Shown piece by piece: positions 6,176-15,673 of a DNA stretch of 64,000 bases. Made by a program: the position numbers and the translations under genes. The stretch's first letter is position 1. Every line of letters starts with the position of its first letter. Source of the stretch: DATAOG01 sp963840925 (lineage in GTDB: Bacteria; Pseudomonadota; Alphaproteobacteria; Geminicoccales; Geminicoccaceae); assembly GCA_963840925.1 (NCBI GenBank), contig CAWJAY010000032.1, positions 84,549 through 148,548 of the forward strand, written 5' to 3'. The notes under the pieces were generated by a model. The model saw only the letters and a program-made list of their open reading frames with translations. It had not been told where the DNA came from and made no database searches.

Positions 6176-8224
6176 CAAGGATTTTGCGCAGCGGTGCGCG
6201 ATGGTGAGAAAGCCGTGCCAGTAATCACCGATTACAAGATGCCCGGCATGGATGGCGCCGATTTCATTCGGGCGTTTCGAGACCTGCCGGGCACCGCCGA
6301 CGTTCCGGTGGTCGTGGTCACGGTCTACGAGGATCGCAGCTACTGCTACCAGGCGCTGGACGCGGGCGCCACCGACTTCCTGCTGAGCCCGGTCGACCAC
6401 GTCGAGTTCCGCGCCCGGGCCCGCAATCTCTTGACCTTGCGCAAACAGCAGAAGCTGCTGGAGCAGCGCGCCCACGAGCTGCGCCGCGAGCTCGTGTCGA
6501 GCAGCGAGCAGCACGAGGCGGCGCTGCGCGCGAGCGAGCTGCGGCTGCGCCGGCTGATCGACACCGTGCCCGCGACGATCACCGCGGTCGACCGCAACGG
6601 CCGCCTGACCCTGATCAACAGCGCCCACAAGCAGGTCTACGGCATTGATCCCGGGACCGCGATCGGTCGGACGCTGGAGCAGGTTTACGGCGAGGAGCAC
6701 GCGACCCGGCAGCTGGTGCTCAACGCCAAGGTGTTCGAGACCGGCGAGACCCTCCCGAGCTTCGAGCAGGAGGTGACCTGTCCGACCTCCCATCGGGAAC
6801 ACGTGCTGCTGACGACCAAATCGCCGCTGCTCGACGACGCCGGCCGGGTCGCCGACGTGGTGACGGTGTCGGTCGACATCACCGAGCTGCGCCAGGCCGA
6901 GGCGCGGATGCGCCACCAGGCCGGGCATGATGCGCTGACCGGCCTGCCCAACCGGGCGCTGTTCCGGGAGTACCTCGACCATGCGCTGGCCCGCTCACGG
7001 CGCAGCGAGAGCGTGGCCGCAGTGCTGCTGCTCGACCTCGACCGCTTCAAGGGGATCAACGACGCCTTCGGGCTGCCCTGAGGCGACCTGCTGCTCAAGG
7101 CGGTCGCCGAGCGGCTGCATGAATGCCTGCGCGAAACCGATGCGATCGGGCGCCTCGGCGGCGACGAGTTCGTGATCCTGCAGACCGATGTCGTCACCGC
7201 CGATGAGCCGCGCGGGCTCGCGCGCCGCCTGATCGACAGCTTCGGGCGGCCGTTCGTGATCAACGGCGAGGAGATCCACACCAGCGCCAGCATCGGCCTG
7301 ACCCTGTTCCCGGCCGACGGTCAGGCCGCCGACCGGCTGCTCAAGAACGCCGAGCTGGCGATGTACCGGGCCAAGTCGAACGGGCGCAACTGCAGCTGCT
7401 TCTTCGCCCCGCAGATGAACCTCGTGGCGCGCCGCACCGGGCTGCTCGAGCGCGAGCTGCGTCAGGCCCTGGCGGCCGACCAGTTCACGGTCCACTACCA
7501 GCCGCAGCGCGATCTGCGCAGCGGCCAGATCGTCGGCATCGAGGCGCTGCTGCGCTGGCGCCATCCGCGCCGGGGCATGGTCCGGCCGAGCGAGTTCGTC
7601 GGGCTGGCCGAGGACATCGGCCTGATCGGCCCGTTGACCGAGCGGGTCCTCGACCACGCCTGCCGCCAGCATCGCCGGTGGCAGAGCGCCGGTCTGCCGC
7701 CGCTCCGGCTGTCGGTCAACCTGTCGCCGCTGCAGTTTCGCGAAGGCGCGATCACCAGCCTGATCGAGAACACGCTCGCCGAGACCGGGCTCGATCCCGC
7801 CTGGCTGGAAATCGAGTTGACCGAGGGCGTCATGATCGACAACAGCGAGACGGTCATGGCCAGCCTGCGCCGGCTGCATCAGATCGGCGTCAGCTTTTCG
7901 CTCGACGACTTCGGCACCGGCTATTCCTCGCTGGCCTACGTCAAGCGGCTGCCGATCCAGCGGCTCAAGATCGACCAGAGCTTCGTCCACAAGGTCGGCC
8001 ACGACGGTCAGGACGAGGCGATCGTCCGCGCCGTGATCGACCTTGGCCACAGCCTGAACCTCAAGGTCACGGCCGAGGGGGTCGAGACCGCGGAGCAGCT
8101 CGCCCGGCTGCATCAGCTGGGCTGCGACGAGGCCCAGGGCGACCTGATCAGCCCGCCGCTGCCGGCGGACGACTTCCACGTCCTGTTCCAGAGCCGGGAC
8201 CTGCCGGCCGCCGCCACCGGCTGA
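6176..8224 (+). pseudogene. REC-PAS-GGDEF-EAL response regulator, 5' truncated and with an in-frame TGA
   Basis: The frame opens in the second half of a receiver domain (VITDYKMPGMDG holds the phosphoacceptor Asp; the first acidic pair is missing). It continues through a coiled linker, a PAS domain (about 6530-6890), GGDEF (LGGDEF near 7160) and EAL (EALLRWRHP near 7540, then ELTEGV, DDFGTGYSS and LKIDQSF). Receiver, diguanylate-cyclase and phosphodiesterase motifs are intact. Two lesions exist: the 5' end is replaced by the integrated element, and a TGA at 7079-7081 splits GGDEF at a site where homologues read GLPAGD. The same frame continues to 8224. A GTG at 6194 or a later start could allow partial products. 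It probably was the c-di-GMP output of the adjacent RpfC. Confidence 0.8.
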
Positions 8225-8311
8225 GACCGGCGCGTGCCGAGCGCACAGCGCGATGGGCGCCATCGGCCCGCTCCCGCGACCAGCACCGCTCGCCGCCGCG
8301 GGTCGGCGGTC

Positions 8312-10882
8312 ATGACCGTGCCACCGGTCCATCCGGCGCCCGCCGCACCGGCCGAGAGCGGCGCGCGCGCGCGCCTGGTTGCGAGCTGCCGACGGCTCGC
8401 CGCCCGCCTCAAGAATCGCCCCGACAGCGAGCACGAGCAGGTCGTGATCCGGGTCGGCATCGCGCTCGGCTGCCTGCTCTACCTCTCGCTCGCGGCGCTC
8501 GGCGACGGGGAAGGCGCCAGCCTGGCGCAGCGCTGCCGGCCGCTCGGAGTCGGCTATCTGGCGGGTGCGCTGCTGCTGCTCGGTCATCTGCTGTGGCGGC
8601 CGGCGCCACGACCGGCGCGGCGCTATGCCGGGATGAGCCTCGACATGCTGACCCTGACGCTGGCGCTGATCATCGGCGAGGCGACGGCGGCGGTGTTCTA
8701 CCCGTTCTATCTCTGGGTCACCTTCGGGATGGGGTTCCGCTATGGCCGGCGCTACCTGCTGATCTCGGCGCTGATGAGCCTTGGCAGCTTTGCCCTGGTG
8801 ATCGCGCTGACCGACTACTGGTGGCATCAGCCGGCGCTCTCGGCGGGCTTGTGGTTCGCGCTGCTGCTGCTGCCGGCGTACACCTCGTCGCTGCTCAGCC
8901 GGCTGACCATCGCGGTGCAGCGGGCAGAGGCGGCAAACTCGGCCAAGAGCCGGTTCCTTGCGACCATGAGCCACGAGCTGCGCACGCCGCTGCACGCGAT
9001 CATCGGCATGGCCGATCTGCTGCGCAGCACCGCGCTCGAGAGCGCCCAGCGCGACATGGTCCAGACCGTGCGCGGCGCCGGTCAGACCCTGCTCGAGATG
9101 ATCGGCGAGATCCTGGACATCGGCCGGATCGAGTCCGAGCAGATCGACCCGGCGGTCGATTTCGATCTGCACGCGCTGCTGGCGAGCGTCCACGCGCTGC
9201 TCCATCATCAGGCCGTCGACAAGGGGCTGCTGCTGCACCTCGAGGTCGACCCGGCGCTGCCGCACCGGCTGCACGGCGGGCGCCGGTCGCTGCAGCAGAT
9301 CCTGATCAACCTGACCGCCAACGCGATCAAGTTCACCGACCGCGGTCGGGTGACGATCCGGGCGGCGGGCGAAACGGTCGGCGCCGAGCTGGTGCGGCTT
9401 CGGGTCGAGGTCGAGGACACCGGCATCGGCATCGCGCCCCAGGCGCAGCAGCGGATCTTCGAGCGCTTCACCCAGGCCGACGAATTGACCACGCGGCGTT
9501 ATGGCGGCACCGGCCTCGGGCTTGCGATCGCCCGCCAGCTGGCCGGGCTGCTCGGCGGCTCGCTGGTGGTCGAGAGCGTGCCCGGGGTCGGCTCCTGCTT
9601 CCGGTTCGAGGGGACCTTCGCCCGCCGGCCGGACGGCGCCCGGGAGCTCTCCGGCCGGGTGGTCGTGATCGGCGCGCCCGCGGCCGCGGCCAGCTACCCG
9701 CGCCGGCTCGGGCGCTGGGGCGTCGACGTCGTGGTCGCCGCTAGCCCGGAAGTGGCGCGCGGCGCGCTCGCCCAGGCCGGGCGCCGGCGCGCGCTGCTGC
9801 TGCTCGGCGGCTCTGCGGCCGATTTCGATCCTCAGCTGCGCGCCGAGTGGACCGGGCGCTTCCCGGCCGAGCCGCTGAACGCGATCCTGATCGCCGGCGC
9901 CGGACCGACCGTGCCCGGCGACTACCTGGCCCGGCTGCCGGAGGCGGTCGCCGACGATCTTCTCTTCGCCAGCCTGCACGCGGCGCTGGCGATCGCGGAC
10001 GGGCCCGGCGCCGGGGCGCGCGAGGCGAGCGGGCGGCCGGCGAAGGCCCGGCCGCGGCGCCGGATCCTGGTCGCCGAGGACAATCGGATCAACCAGCACG
10101 TGGTCCAGCGGATGCTGCGCGGCGCCGGCCACGAGGTGACGCTGGTCGGCAATGGCGAGGAGGCGCTCGACGCGCTGGCCGCGGCCCGCTTCGATCTGGT
10201 GATCATGGATCTGAACATGCCGGTCATGGGCGGCCTGGATGCGGTCAAGCTGCACCGGTTCGGGACCGGCGGCCGCGAGCTGCCGCCGTTCGTGGCGCTG
10301 ACCGCAGATGCGACCGAGGAGACCCGGCGCCAATGCGAGGCGGCCGGCATCGACGCCTACGTCACCAAGCCGGTCGCGCTCGAGGAGTTGCTGGCGCTGG
10401 TCGAGCGCCTGACCCGGCCGGCCGCCGGCGGCGCGCGCACCCGGTCGGCCAACGGCCATGCCCGGCCCCCGCCCCGCACCGAGATCAGCGCCGGCCCGAG
10501 CCGGCCGCCGGTGCTCGATCACGCGCTGCTCGATCGGCTGCGCCAGCTCGACGACGACGAGGATTTCCTGGCGCGGCTGATCCATGAGTTCATCGCCGAT
10601 GCGGAGCAGCTGATCGCCGAGCTCGAGGCCGCCGCCGCCGCGGCCGACGCGGCGACGTTCCGCGACCGGGCGCACGCGCTCCGGAGCAGCGCCGCCCATC
10701 TCGGTGCGAGCGCGTTGTTCGAGCTCTGCCTCGGCTGGCGCGGCATCGGCGCCGCCGAGCTGACCGATCACAGCGCCGACTACATCGCCAGGCTCAGGTC
10801 CGAGTTCGAGCGGCTGCGGCGGGCCCTGCTCGCCGAGCTGGCCGCGCCGCGCCCCAGGCCGGCCCTCAGCCGGCGACGCTGA
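8312..10882 (+). CDS. rpfC: RpfC-like DSF-sensing hybrid histidine kinase
   Basis: The 856-residue product has an N-terminal membrane region of about five spans (residues about 45-205), HisKA with H221 (MSHELRTPL), HATPase_c with N and G boxes (NLTANAIKF; DTGIGI; GGTGLGLAI), a receiver domain (acidic pair in AEDN, phospho-Asp D633 in IMDLNMP) and a C-terminal Hpt domain (H788 in AHALRSS). The short RPDSEHEQVVIRV before the first span and the WVTFGMGFRYG loop match RpfC of Xanthomonas closely. It should sense the DSF fatty-acid signal and run a H-D-H phosphorelay. It starts 87 bases after the regulator gene on the same strand, and its 3' end overlaps that of rpfF, which is convergent. A GTG start at 8234 is possible. 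Confidence 0.85.
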   Translation: MTVPPVHPAPAAPAESGARARLVASCRRLAARLKNRPDSEHEQVVIRVGIALGCLLYLSLAALGDGEGASLAQRCRPLGVGYLAGALLLLGHLLWRPAPRPARRYAGMSLDMLTLTLALIIGEATAAVFYPFYLWVTFGMGFRYGRRYLLISALMSLGSFALVIALTDYWWHQPALSAGLWFALLLLPAYTSSLLSRLTIAVQRAEAANSAKSRFLATMSHELRTPLHAIIGMADLLRSTALESAQRDMVQTVRGAGQTLLEMIGEILDIGRIESEQIDPAVDFDLHALLASVHALLHHQAVDKGLLLHLEVDPALPHRLHGGRRSLQQILINLTANAIKFTDRGRVTIRAAGETVGAELVRLRVEVEDTGIGIAPQAQQRIFERFTQADELTTRRYGGTGLGLAIARQLAGLLGGSLVVESVPGVGSCFRFEGTFARRPDGARELSGRVVVIGAPAAAASYPRRLGRWGVDVVVAASPEVARGALAQAGRRRALLLLGGSAADFDPQLRAEWTGRFPAEPLNAILIAGAGPTVPGDYLARLPEAVADDLLFASLHAALAIADGPGAGAREASGRPAKARPRRRILVAEDNRINQHVVQRMLRGAGHEVTLVGNGEEALDALAAARFDLVIMDLNMPVMGGLDAVKLHRFGTGGRELPPFVALTADATEETRRQCEAAGIDAYVTKPVALEELLALVERLTRPAAGGARTRSANGHARPPPRTEISAGPSRPPVLDHALLDRLRQLDDDEDFLARLIHEFIADAEQLIAELEAAAAAADAATFRDRAHALRSSAAHLGASALFELCLGWRGIGAAELTDHSADYIARLRSEFERLRRALLAELAAPRPRPALSRRR

Positions 10883-11906
10883 GCCGGAGCGGCGCCGCGT
10901 CGCCCGCCCGGGCTCGAAGCCAACGCCGCTGCTGGGCGGCCGCGAGCCGCTCCATCCGCCGCAGATCGGTCTCGTCGAGGCCGAGCGCGGCGGCGACCCA
11001 GAGCTCGGTCACCTCGATCAGTTCCTCGTAGGTGACCGGCTGGCAGCGCCGGCGGACCTCGCTCAGCGTGCGCAGCACGGCGTGGCGGCGCTGGTTGCGC
11101 GCGAGCCAGTCGCGGACCGCGGCCTCCCCCTCGCCGGGCTCGACGACCAGGTCGATCAGTCCCATCCGCTCGAGCTCTTCGGCCTCGTACAGGCGCCCGC
11201 TCAGGATCAGCTGCTGCGCCCGGCAGCCATCGAGGCGCCGGCAGAGCAGGCTGTAGGCGCCCATGCCCGGGAACATGTTGAACAGGATCTCGGGCAGGCC
11301 GAACTTGCTGTCCCGCTCGGCGATGATGACGTCGTTGGTCAAGACCGCCTCGAAGCCGCCGCCAAGCGCGTCGCCCTGGACCAGCGCGATGGTCAGCAGC
11401 GGCAGGTCGAGCTTGCAGAGGTTCTGGTAGACGACATCGACGCAGGCATGCGCATAGCGGCGCAGTTCGGCCTCGGCGCGCGCCCGGATCAGCTCGACGA
11501 ACAGCCTGAGATCGCCGCCGAGGTTCCAGATGCCCGGCATCTTCGACGTCCAGATCAGGCTGCGCACGGACACCTGGCCGCTGGTCGTCGACGTCGCCAG
11601 GCTGTGCTGCAGATGGCTTTGCAGGCGGCGGACGGCGTCCAGGAGTTGGGGCGTGAAGCACGGTCGCTCGCCATGGTTGAAGGCGCACCAGAGACTGCCC
11701 TGGTCGGGCTCGAAGCGGACCTCAAGCGCGTCCGACTGGCCTTCGAGGTCCCGCAGATCGAAGCTGACGACGTTGTCGCGACCGCGATCGCGACCAGGAG
11801 CGTGTCGGCTGGGGAAGTTCTCGATGTGAGCGATCTTGCTCGGCCCGCCCGTACGAATCTGGGGCTGAACCGAACGGTTCGGCGTCTGCCTGGTGGAAAG
11901 CTCCAT
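10866..11906 (-). CDS. rpfF: DSF synthase RpfF (crotonase family)
   Basis: The 346-residue product is a crotonase-fold enzyme with RpfF hallmarks: a WNLGGDL turn, GDALGGGFEA with E186, and FGLPEILF with E206, exactly 20 residues apart as in the Xanthomonas enzyme (E141/E161), then MFPGMGAYS and LILSGRLY. Both catalytic glutamates are present, so it should dehydrate and hydrolyse 3-hydroxyacyl-ACP to a cis-2-unsaturated fatty acid signal. It is about 55 residues longer than usual at the N-terminus, an Arg/Pro-rich extension. The start is supported by GAGAGG six bases ahead. Its 3' end overlaps rpfC by 17 bases, and a long AT-rich leader precedes it. Confidence 0.92.
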   Translation of the reverse strand: MELSTRQTPNRSVQPQIRTGGPSKIAHIENFPSRHAPGRDRGRDNVVSFDLRDLEGQSDALEVRFEPDQGSLWCAFNHGERPCFTPQLLDAVRRLQSHLQHSLATSTTSGQVSVRSLIWTSKMPGIWNLGGDLRLFVELIRARAEAELRRYAHACVDVVYQNLCKLDLPLLTIALVQGDALGGGFEAVLTNDVIIAERDSKFGLPEILFNMFPGMGAYSLLCRRLDGCRAQQLILSGRLYEAEELERMGLIDLVVEPGEGEAAVRDWLARNQRRHAVLRTLSEVRRRCQPVTYEELIEVTELWVAAALGLDETDLRRMERLAAAQQRRWLRARAGDAAPLRLSVAG

Positions 11907-12252
11907 GATGTCCTCTCAAGTCAGCAATTGTTGGTTCTGCCTCCGGCCGCACTGCGCAGTCTCACCCGTGACTGCGTCGCTACCGACGTAGCTCAGACGA
12001 CCTGGAGTTCTTCCAGAATTTGATAAAACATCACAAGTCCCTATTCAAGTATCTATCCAAAATTTGATTTGAACCTTTACAAATACAATTTAAGTCAAAT
12101 CAGAATCAGTTTACCGCTGGCCGGGCAGACTTCAGCGGTTTCGATTGAGCAAGACGGCTAGTGGGCGGCCGCAAGCGGCGGCCGGCCACTTTTGTGGTCG
12201 ATCCGGGAAGATCAGAGCCGGCGGACGCGGTACGCCAGCCGGCGCGTGGGGC
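11907..12252 (-). promoter_or_regulatory. AT-rich rpfF leader with an interrupted dyad
   Basis: This 346-bp gap has no convincing gene. Positions about 12010-12115 are strongly AT-rich in an otherwise GC-rich region, with the motif AATTTGAT repeated and an inverted pair GATTTGA (12066-12072) and TCAAATC (12095-12101) separated by 22 bases. It lies immediately upstream of rpfF, so it is the likely rpfF promoter and an operator for a dimeric regulator. The regulator is unknown. Confidence 0.45.
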
Positions 12253-13944
12253 TCAGTCCAGAATCAGGATCTCGACCCGGCGGTTGGCCTGGCGACCGTC
12301 CGGCGTGTCGTTGGAGGCGATCGGCTCGTCCTCGCCCCGCCCCTCGGTCGACAGGTGGGTGCCGTCGATCTCGAAGTTGTCGATGAAGAACTCCTTGATC
12401 AGGCCGGCGCGCCGCTGCGAGAGGGTCTGGTTGTAGTCCGCCTCGCCGATCGAATCGGTGTAGCCGATGATCCGCACCGGGTGGCCCTTGTAGGCGTCGA
12501 TCAGCTCTGCCACCTTGGCCAGCGTGTCGTGGGCGGTCGGCTCGATCCGGTCACTGTTGACCGTGAACAGGCCGCTGCCCGGCACGGTCAGCGTGAGCCG
12601 GCCGGGCCGGACCTTGGCGTCGAGGTCGACCAGCAGGCCCTGCACCTGCAGGCGCTGCTCGAGCGGCAGCTCGGCGGTCATCCGGTTCAGCTCCGCCGGC
12701 AACGGCGCCTCGCCGGCGTACGCCGACTTGATCAGATCGAGATCGGTATCGCCGGCGGCGTCCTCGGCGGCGGCGGTCGCCGCGACCTCGACCAGCGCCG
12801 GCGCTGCTTCGGCCCGCAGCGGCAGGGTCGGCCCGGCCCCGTTGGCCGGGGCGACGGCCGGGATCGTCTCGGGCGCCGGCGGCGCGCCGGCCTCGGGCTC
12901 GGTGGCTGCCGGGATGCCGAGCATGAGCGCCTCGTTCAGCTCCTTGATCCGGGCTTCAACCGCGAGCAGGTTCTGGCGCGCGGCGTCGGCGGCCGAGCCT
13001 GCGGCCGCCCGCAGCTGCGCGATCTCCTGTTCGAGGTCGCGCCGGCTGCGGCTCATCTGGCCGAGCTCGGCCTCGGCGGCGGCGAGGGCGGCGCGCAGCC
13101 GGTCGGTTTCCGGGGCGACTTCGGCGACCCGCGCGCGCGCCTGGTCGCGTTCGTCCTCGGCCTGCGCCAGCTGGCTCGCCAGCGCGGCCAGCTGCTCATC
13201 GAGGCGGCTGCTCGTGGCCTTGGCGCCCTGGACCTCGGCCTGCAGGTGCGCGAGCCGGCCCTCGGTCTCGCTGCGGGCGCTGGTCGCGTCCTCGAGGCGC
13301 TGCTCGGCGCCGGCGAGCGCGGTGCGCAGGCGGGCGATCTCGCTCGCCGACTGGCCGGCCGACCTGGTCAGCATCTCGACCTTGGTCGCGAGCGCCTGCT
13401 CGGACTTGCGCGCTTCGGCCAGAGCCTGGTCGCCGACGGCCTGGGCGCGGGCCAGGCTGGTATTGAGCTGGGCGTTCTGCCAGCGCATCGTGACCAGCTC
13501 GGTCTCGATGCGCTCGGCCTCGGCGGCGGCGTCCTCGGCCGCCTTGGTCAGCTCGGCGATCCGGCCCTCGGCGCCCTGGCGCGCCTGCTGGAGCGCTGCG
13601 AGCTCGGCCCGCAACCTCTGATTCTCCTGCCTGGCCGCGTTCAGTTCGTGCCGCGCCTCGCCCGCGCTCGCCGCCAGCGCTGCGGACTTGGACAGCTCCT
13701 CGAGCCGTGTCCGCGCGGTCGCCAGCGCCGCGTTGAGCTCGGCAAATGGCTCCCGCACCTGATCAGTGGGCGCGGCCGGGCGCTCGTCGACCAGGATCAC
13801 GCCCGCGGCCGGCGCGCTCGGCCGGTCCAGCGGCAGCGCGGCTGCTTGAGTGCCAGGCAATGCTGCGCTCGCCGCGGCCAGTAGCGCCCAGATCGGCCAA
13901 GCCTTGACGACGGGTTGCGCTTGCTCTCGATCGACCATGACCAC
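12253..13944 (-). CDS. OmpA/MotB-domain protein with long coiled coil
   Basis: The product of up to 563 residues has a signal-peptide-like N-terminus (AWPIWALLAAASAALPGTQA), about 270 residues of Ala/Glu/Arg-rich coiled coil (about 65-345), a Pro/Ala-rich linker and a C-terminal OmpA-like peptidoglycan-binding domain (about 450-563, with VRIIGYTDSIGEADYNQTLS followed by QRRA, then RGEDEPIASN and NRRVEILI). It probably tethers a periplasmic rod to the cell wall. The GTG at 13944 or, more likely, the ATG at 13938 is the start. It stands alone, reading towards the rpfF promoter. Proteins of this plan are often next to motor or export genes, but none is adjacent here. Confidence 0.8.
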   Translation of the reverse strand: MVMVDREQAQPVVKAWPIWALLAAASAALPGTQAAALPLDRPSAPAAGVILVDERPAAPTDQVREPFAELNAALATARTRLEELSKSAALAASAGEARHELNAARQENQRLRAELAALQQARQGAEGRIAELTKAAEDAAAEAERIETELVTMRWQNAQLNTSLARAQAVGDQALAEARKSEQALATKVEMLTRSAGQSASEIARLRTALAGAEQRLEDATSARSETEGRLAHLQAEVQGAKATSSRLDEQLAALASQLAQAEDERDQARARVAEVAPETDRLRAALAAAEAELGQMSRSRRDLEQEIAQLRAAAGSAADAARQNLLAVEARIKELNEALMLGIPAATEPEAGAPPAPETIPAVAPANGAGPTLPLRAEAAPALVEVAATAAAEDAAGDTDLDLIKSAYAGEAPLPAELNRMTAELPLEQRLQVQGLLVDLDAKVRPGRLTLTVPGSGLFTVNSDRIEPTAHDTLAKVAELIDAYKGHPVRIIGYTDSIGEADYNQTLSQRRAGLIKEFFIDNFEIDGTHLSTEGRGEDEPIASNDTPDGRQANRRVEILILD

Positions 13945-14092
13945 AATCCGCTGCTCTCGCTCAGCTCACGTGTTGCGCAAGCTGAGGTGTTCCGAACTCG
14001 ACCGTAGATCATCGCGCGCGAGCCGAGCGCGTCAAGCTAAATGTCGCGTACGGCTAGTCTGGACGCTGCCCGACCGCGGCGCGCCCGACCGG

Positions 14093-15673
14093 TCAAGGGC
14101 GCCCGATCATCCGCCCGAGCCGGCCGCCGCGCCGGCTGATCTGGATCAGCGCGGCGATCTCGACCGGCGCGCCTTTGAGCAGATCGCTGATCTCGGGTGC
14201 CACGGTGATCAGCCGGCGCCCGGCGAACGCCTCGTGATTGGGCTCGATTTCCGCCGGCTGGTAAAGGTAGTTCACCATCACGCCGGCCGACTGCTTGAGC
14301 CGCCGGTCGCCGCGGTCGGCCAGCCAGTTGAGGCGCTCGATCCGGGCGCCGTTGCCGAGATGGAAGCGGGCGACCGGGTCAAGCGGCAGGCCGGCAGGGT
14401 CGCGCTCGACCAGGTAGCGGGCGGCGGCCCGGATCAACGGCGCCTCGAGCGCCCGGACCAGTTCGGGCTGCTCGAGCCAGCCGGCCTCGCCGAGTACGGC
14501 GCCGAGCCCGGAGCCGTCGTCGCGCGCACTGCCGGCGCTGGCCAGCGCGCGGCGCTGTTCCGGGTCGAGCCAGGCATCCTCCGGCTGGCGCTCGAGCCAG
14601 GCAAGGAAGCCCGGCACCGGCGACAGCGTCGCGAACTGCCTGAGGTTCGGCAGATCATGGGCGAGATTGTCGACCACCTGTTTGATCAGGAAATTGCCGA
14701 AGCTGATCCCGCGCAGACCAGCGAGCGTATTGGTGATCGAATAGAAGATCGCGCAATCGGCGCGCTTGGGATCGAGCCCCGGACTGTTCTCGTCCAGCAG
14801 CGGCTCGATCCGGCCGGCCAGACCCTCGACCAGGGCGACCTGGAGGAAGATCAGCGGCTCGCCCGGCAAGGACGGGTGAAAGAACGCGTAGCACCGGCGA
14901 TCGCCGTCCAGCCGATGACGCAGATCGCGCCAGGACCGGATCTCGTGCACGGCCTCGTATTCGATGATCTTCTCGAGCAGCGCGGCCGGCGAATCCCAGG
15001 TCAGCCGCCGCAAGGTCAAAAAGCCGACGTCGCACCAGGTAGCGAGCACGTGCCGGAAATCCTCATCCAGCGCCTTGAAGTGCGGCTCCTCGCTGGTCAG
15101 CGCCAGCAGATCGGCGCGCATGTCGACCAGAAACTCCATGCCTTCGGGCAAGGCGTTGAACTTGGTCAGCAGGCGCATCCCCGGGGTCACCAGCGACCGG
15201 CGCAGCGCGCGCTCGGCTTTCAGCCTGGCCGGCTCGTCGGCGGCCGTCCGATAGCGCTCGATCGCCTCCTCGACCACGGCGCGCTCGACCCCGAACTCGT
15301 GCGCCAGCAGGCGGAAGAAGCGGGCCCGACCGGTCCGGCTGAGGCCAAGGTAGGCCGAGGCGATGCTCGCCGCCTGCGCCCGCGCCAGGACCTCGCCGCC
15401 GCGGGCCTCCAGGCAGGCGCGCATCTCGGTGCCAAGCCGTGCGGCCTGCTCGGCCGGCAGATCGGGATCGTGGCCGCCGCCGAACGGCAGCAGCGCGCCG
15501 GCGGCGATCTCGCGCAGCGCCCGGCTCCAGCGTCCGAGCGCGCGGCCGACCAGGGAGTGCAGGTCGGGCTCGGCATCGGTGGGCGGGGCGATGACGATCG
15601 GCGCGGTCGCAGGCATGGGGGCAGGCACGGTCGGGACGGGCAACGCGGAAGGGCGGTCTGGCGCCTCGGCCAT
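14093..15673 (-). CDS. Malonyl-CoA decarboxylase
   Basis: The 526-residue product matches malonyl-CoA decarboxylase along its whole length: an N-terminal helical domain (about 110-230, with PEGMEFLVDMRADLL) and a GNAT-like catalytic domain with HPSLPGEPLIFLQVAL (active-site serine), SITNTLAGLRGISFGNFLIK and FHLGNGARIERLNW (catalytic histidine region). It converts malonyl-CoA to acetyl-CoA and CO2 and so controls malonate breakdown and fatty-acid synthesis. The start is the ATG preceded by CAGGA. Further in-frame upstream sequence lacks a ribosome site. No malonate transporter or synthetase is adjacent, so it looks like a stand-alone gene. The neighbouring patatin gene is divergent. Confidence 0.9.
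   Translation of the reverse strand: MAEAPDRPSALPVPTVPAPMPATAPIVIAPPTDAEPDLHSLVGRALGRWSRALREIAAGALLPFGGGHDPDLPAEQAARLGTEMRACLEARGGEVLARAQAASIASAYLGLSRTGRARFFRLLAHEFGVERAVVEEAIERYRTAADEPARLKAERALRRSLVTPGMRLLTKFNALPEGMEFLVDMRADLLALTSEEPHFKALDEDFRHVLATWCDVGFLTLRRLTWDSPAALLEKIIEYEAVHEIRSWRDLRHRLDGDRRCYAFFHPSLPGEPLIFLQVALVEGLAGRIEPLLDENSPGLDPKRADCAIFYSITNTLAGLRGISFGNFLIKQVVDNLAHDLPNLRQFATLSPVPGFLAWLERQPEDAWLDPEQRRALASAGSARDDGSGLGAVLGEAGWLEQPELVRALEAPLIRAAARYLVERDPAGLPLDPVARFHLGNGARIERLNWLADRGDRRLKQSAGVMVNYLYQPAEIEPNHEAFAGRRLITVAPEISDLLKGAPVEIAALIQISRRGGRLGRMIGRP

Noticed and set aside
6995..10771. A 1258-residue minus-strand open frame
   Set aside because: It is the antisense of the GGDEF-EAL and RpfC genes. 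The composition (Gln/Arg/Asp/Ala repeats) is typical of GC-rich shadow frames, and the plus strand carries real motifs throughout.
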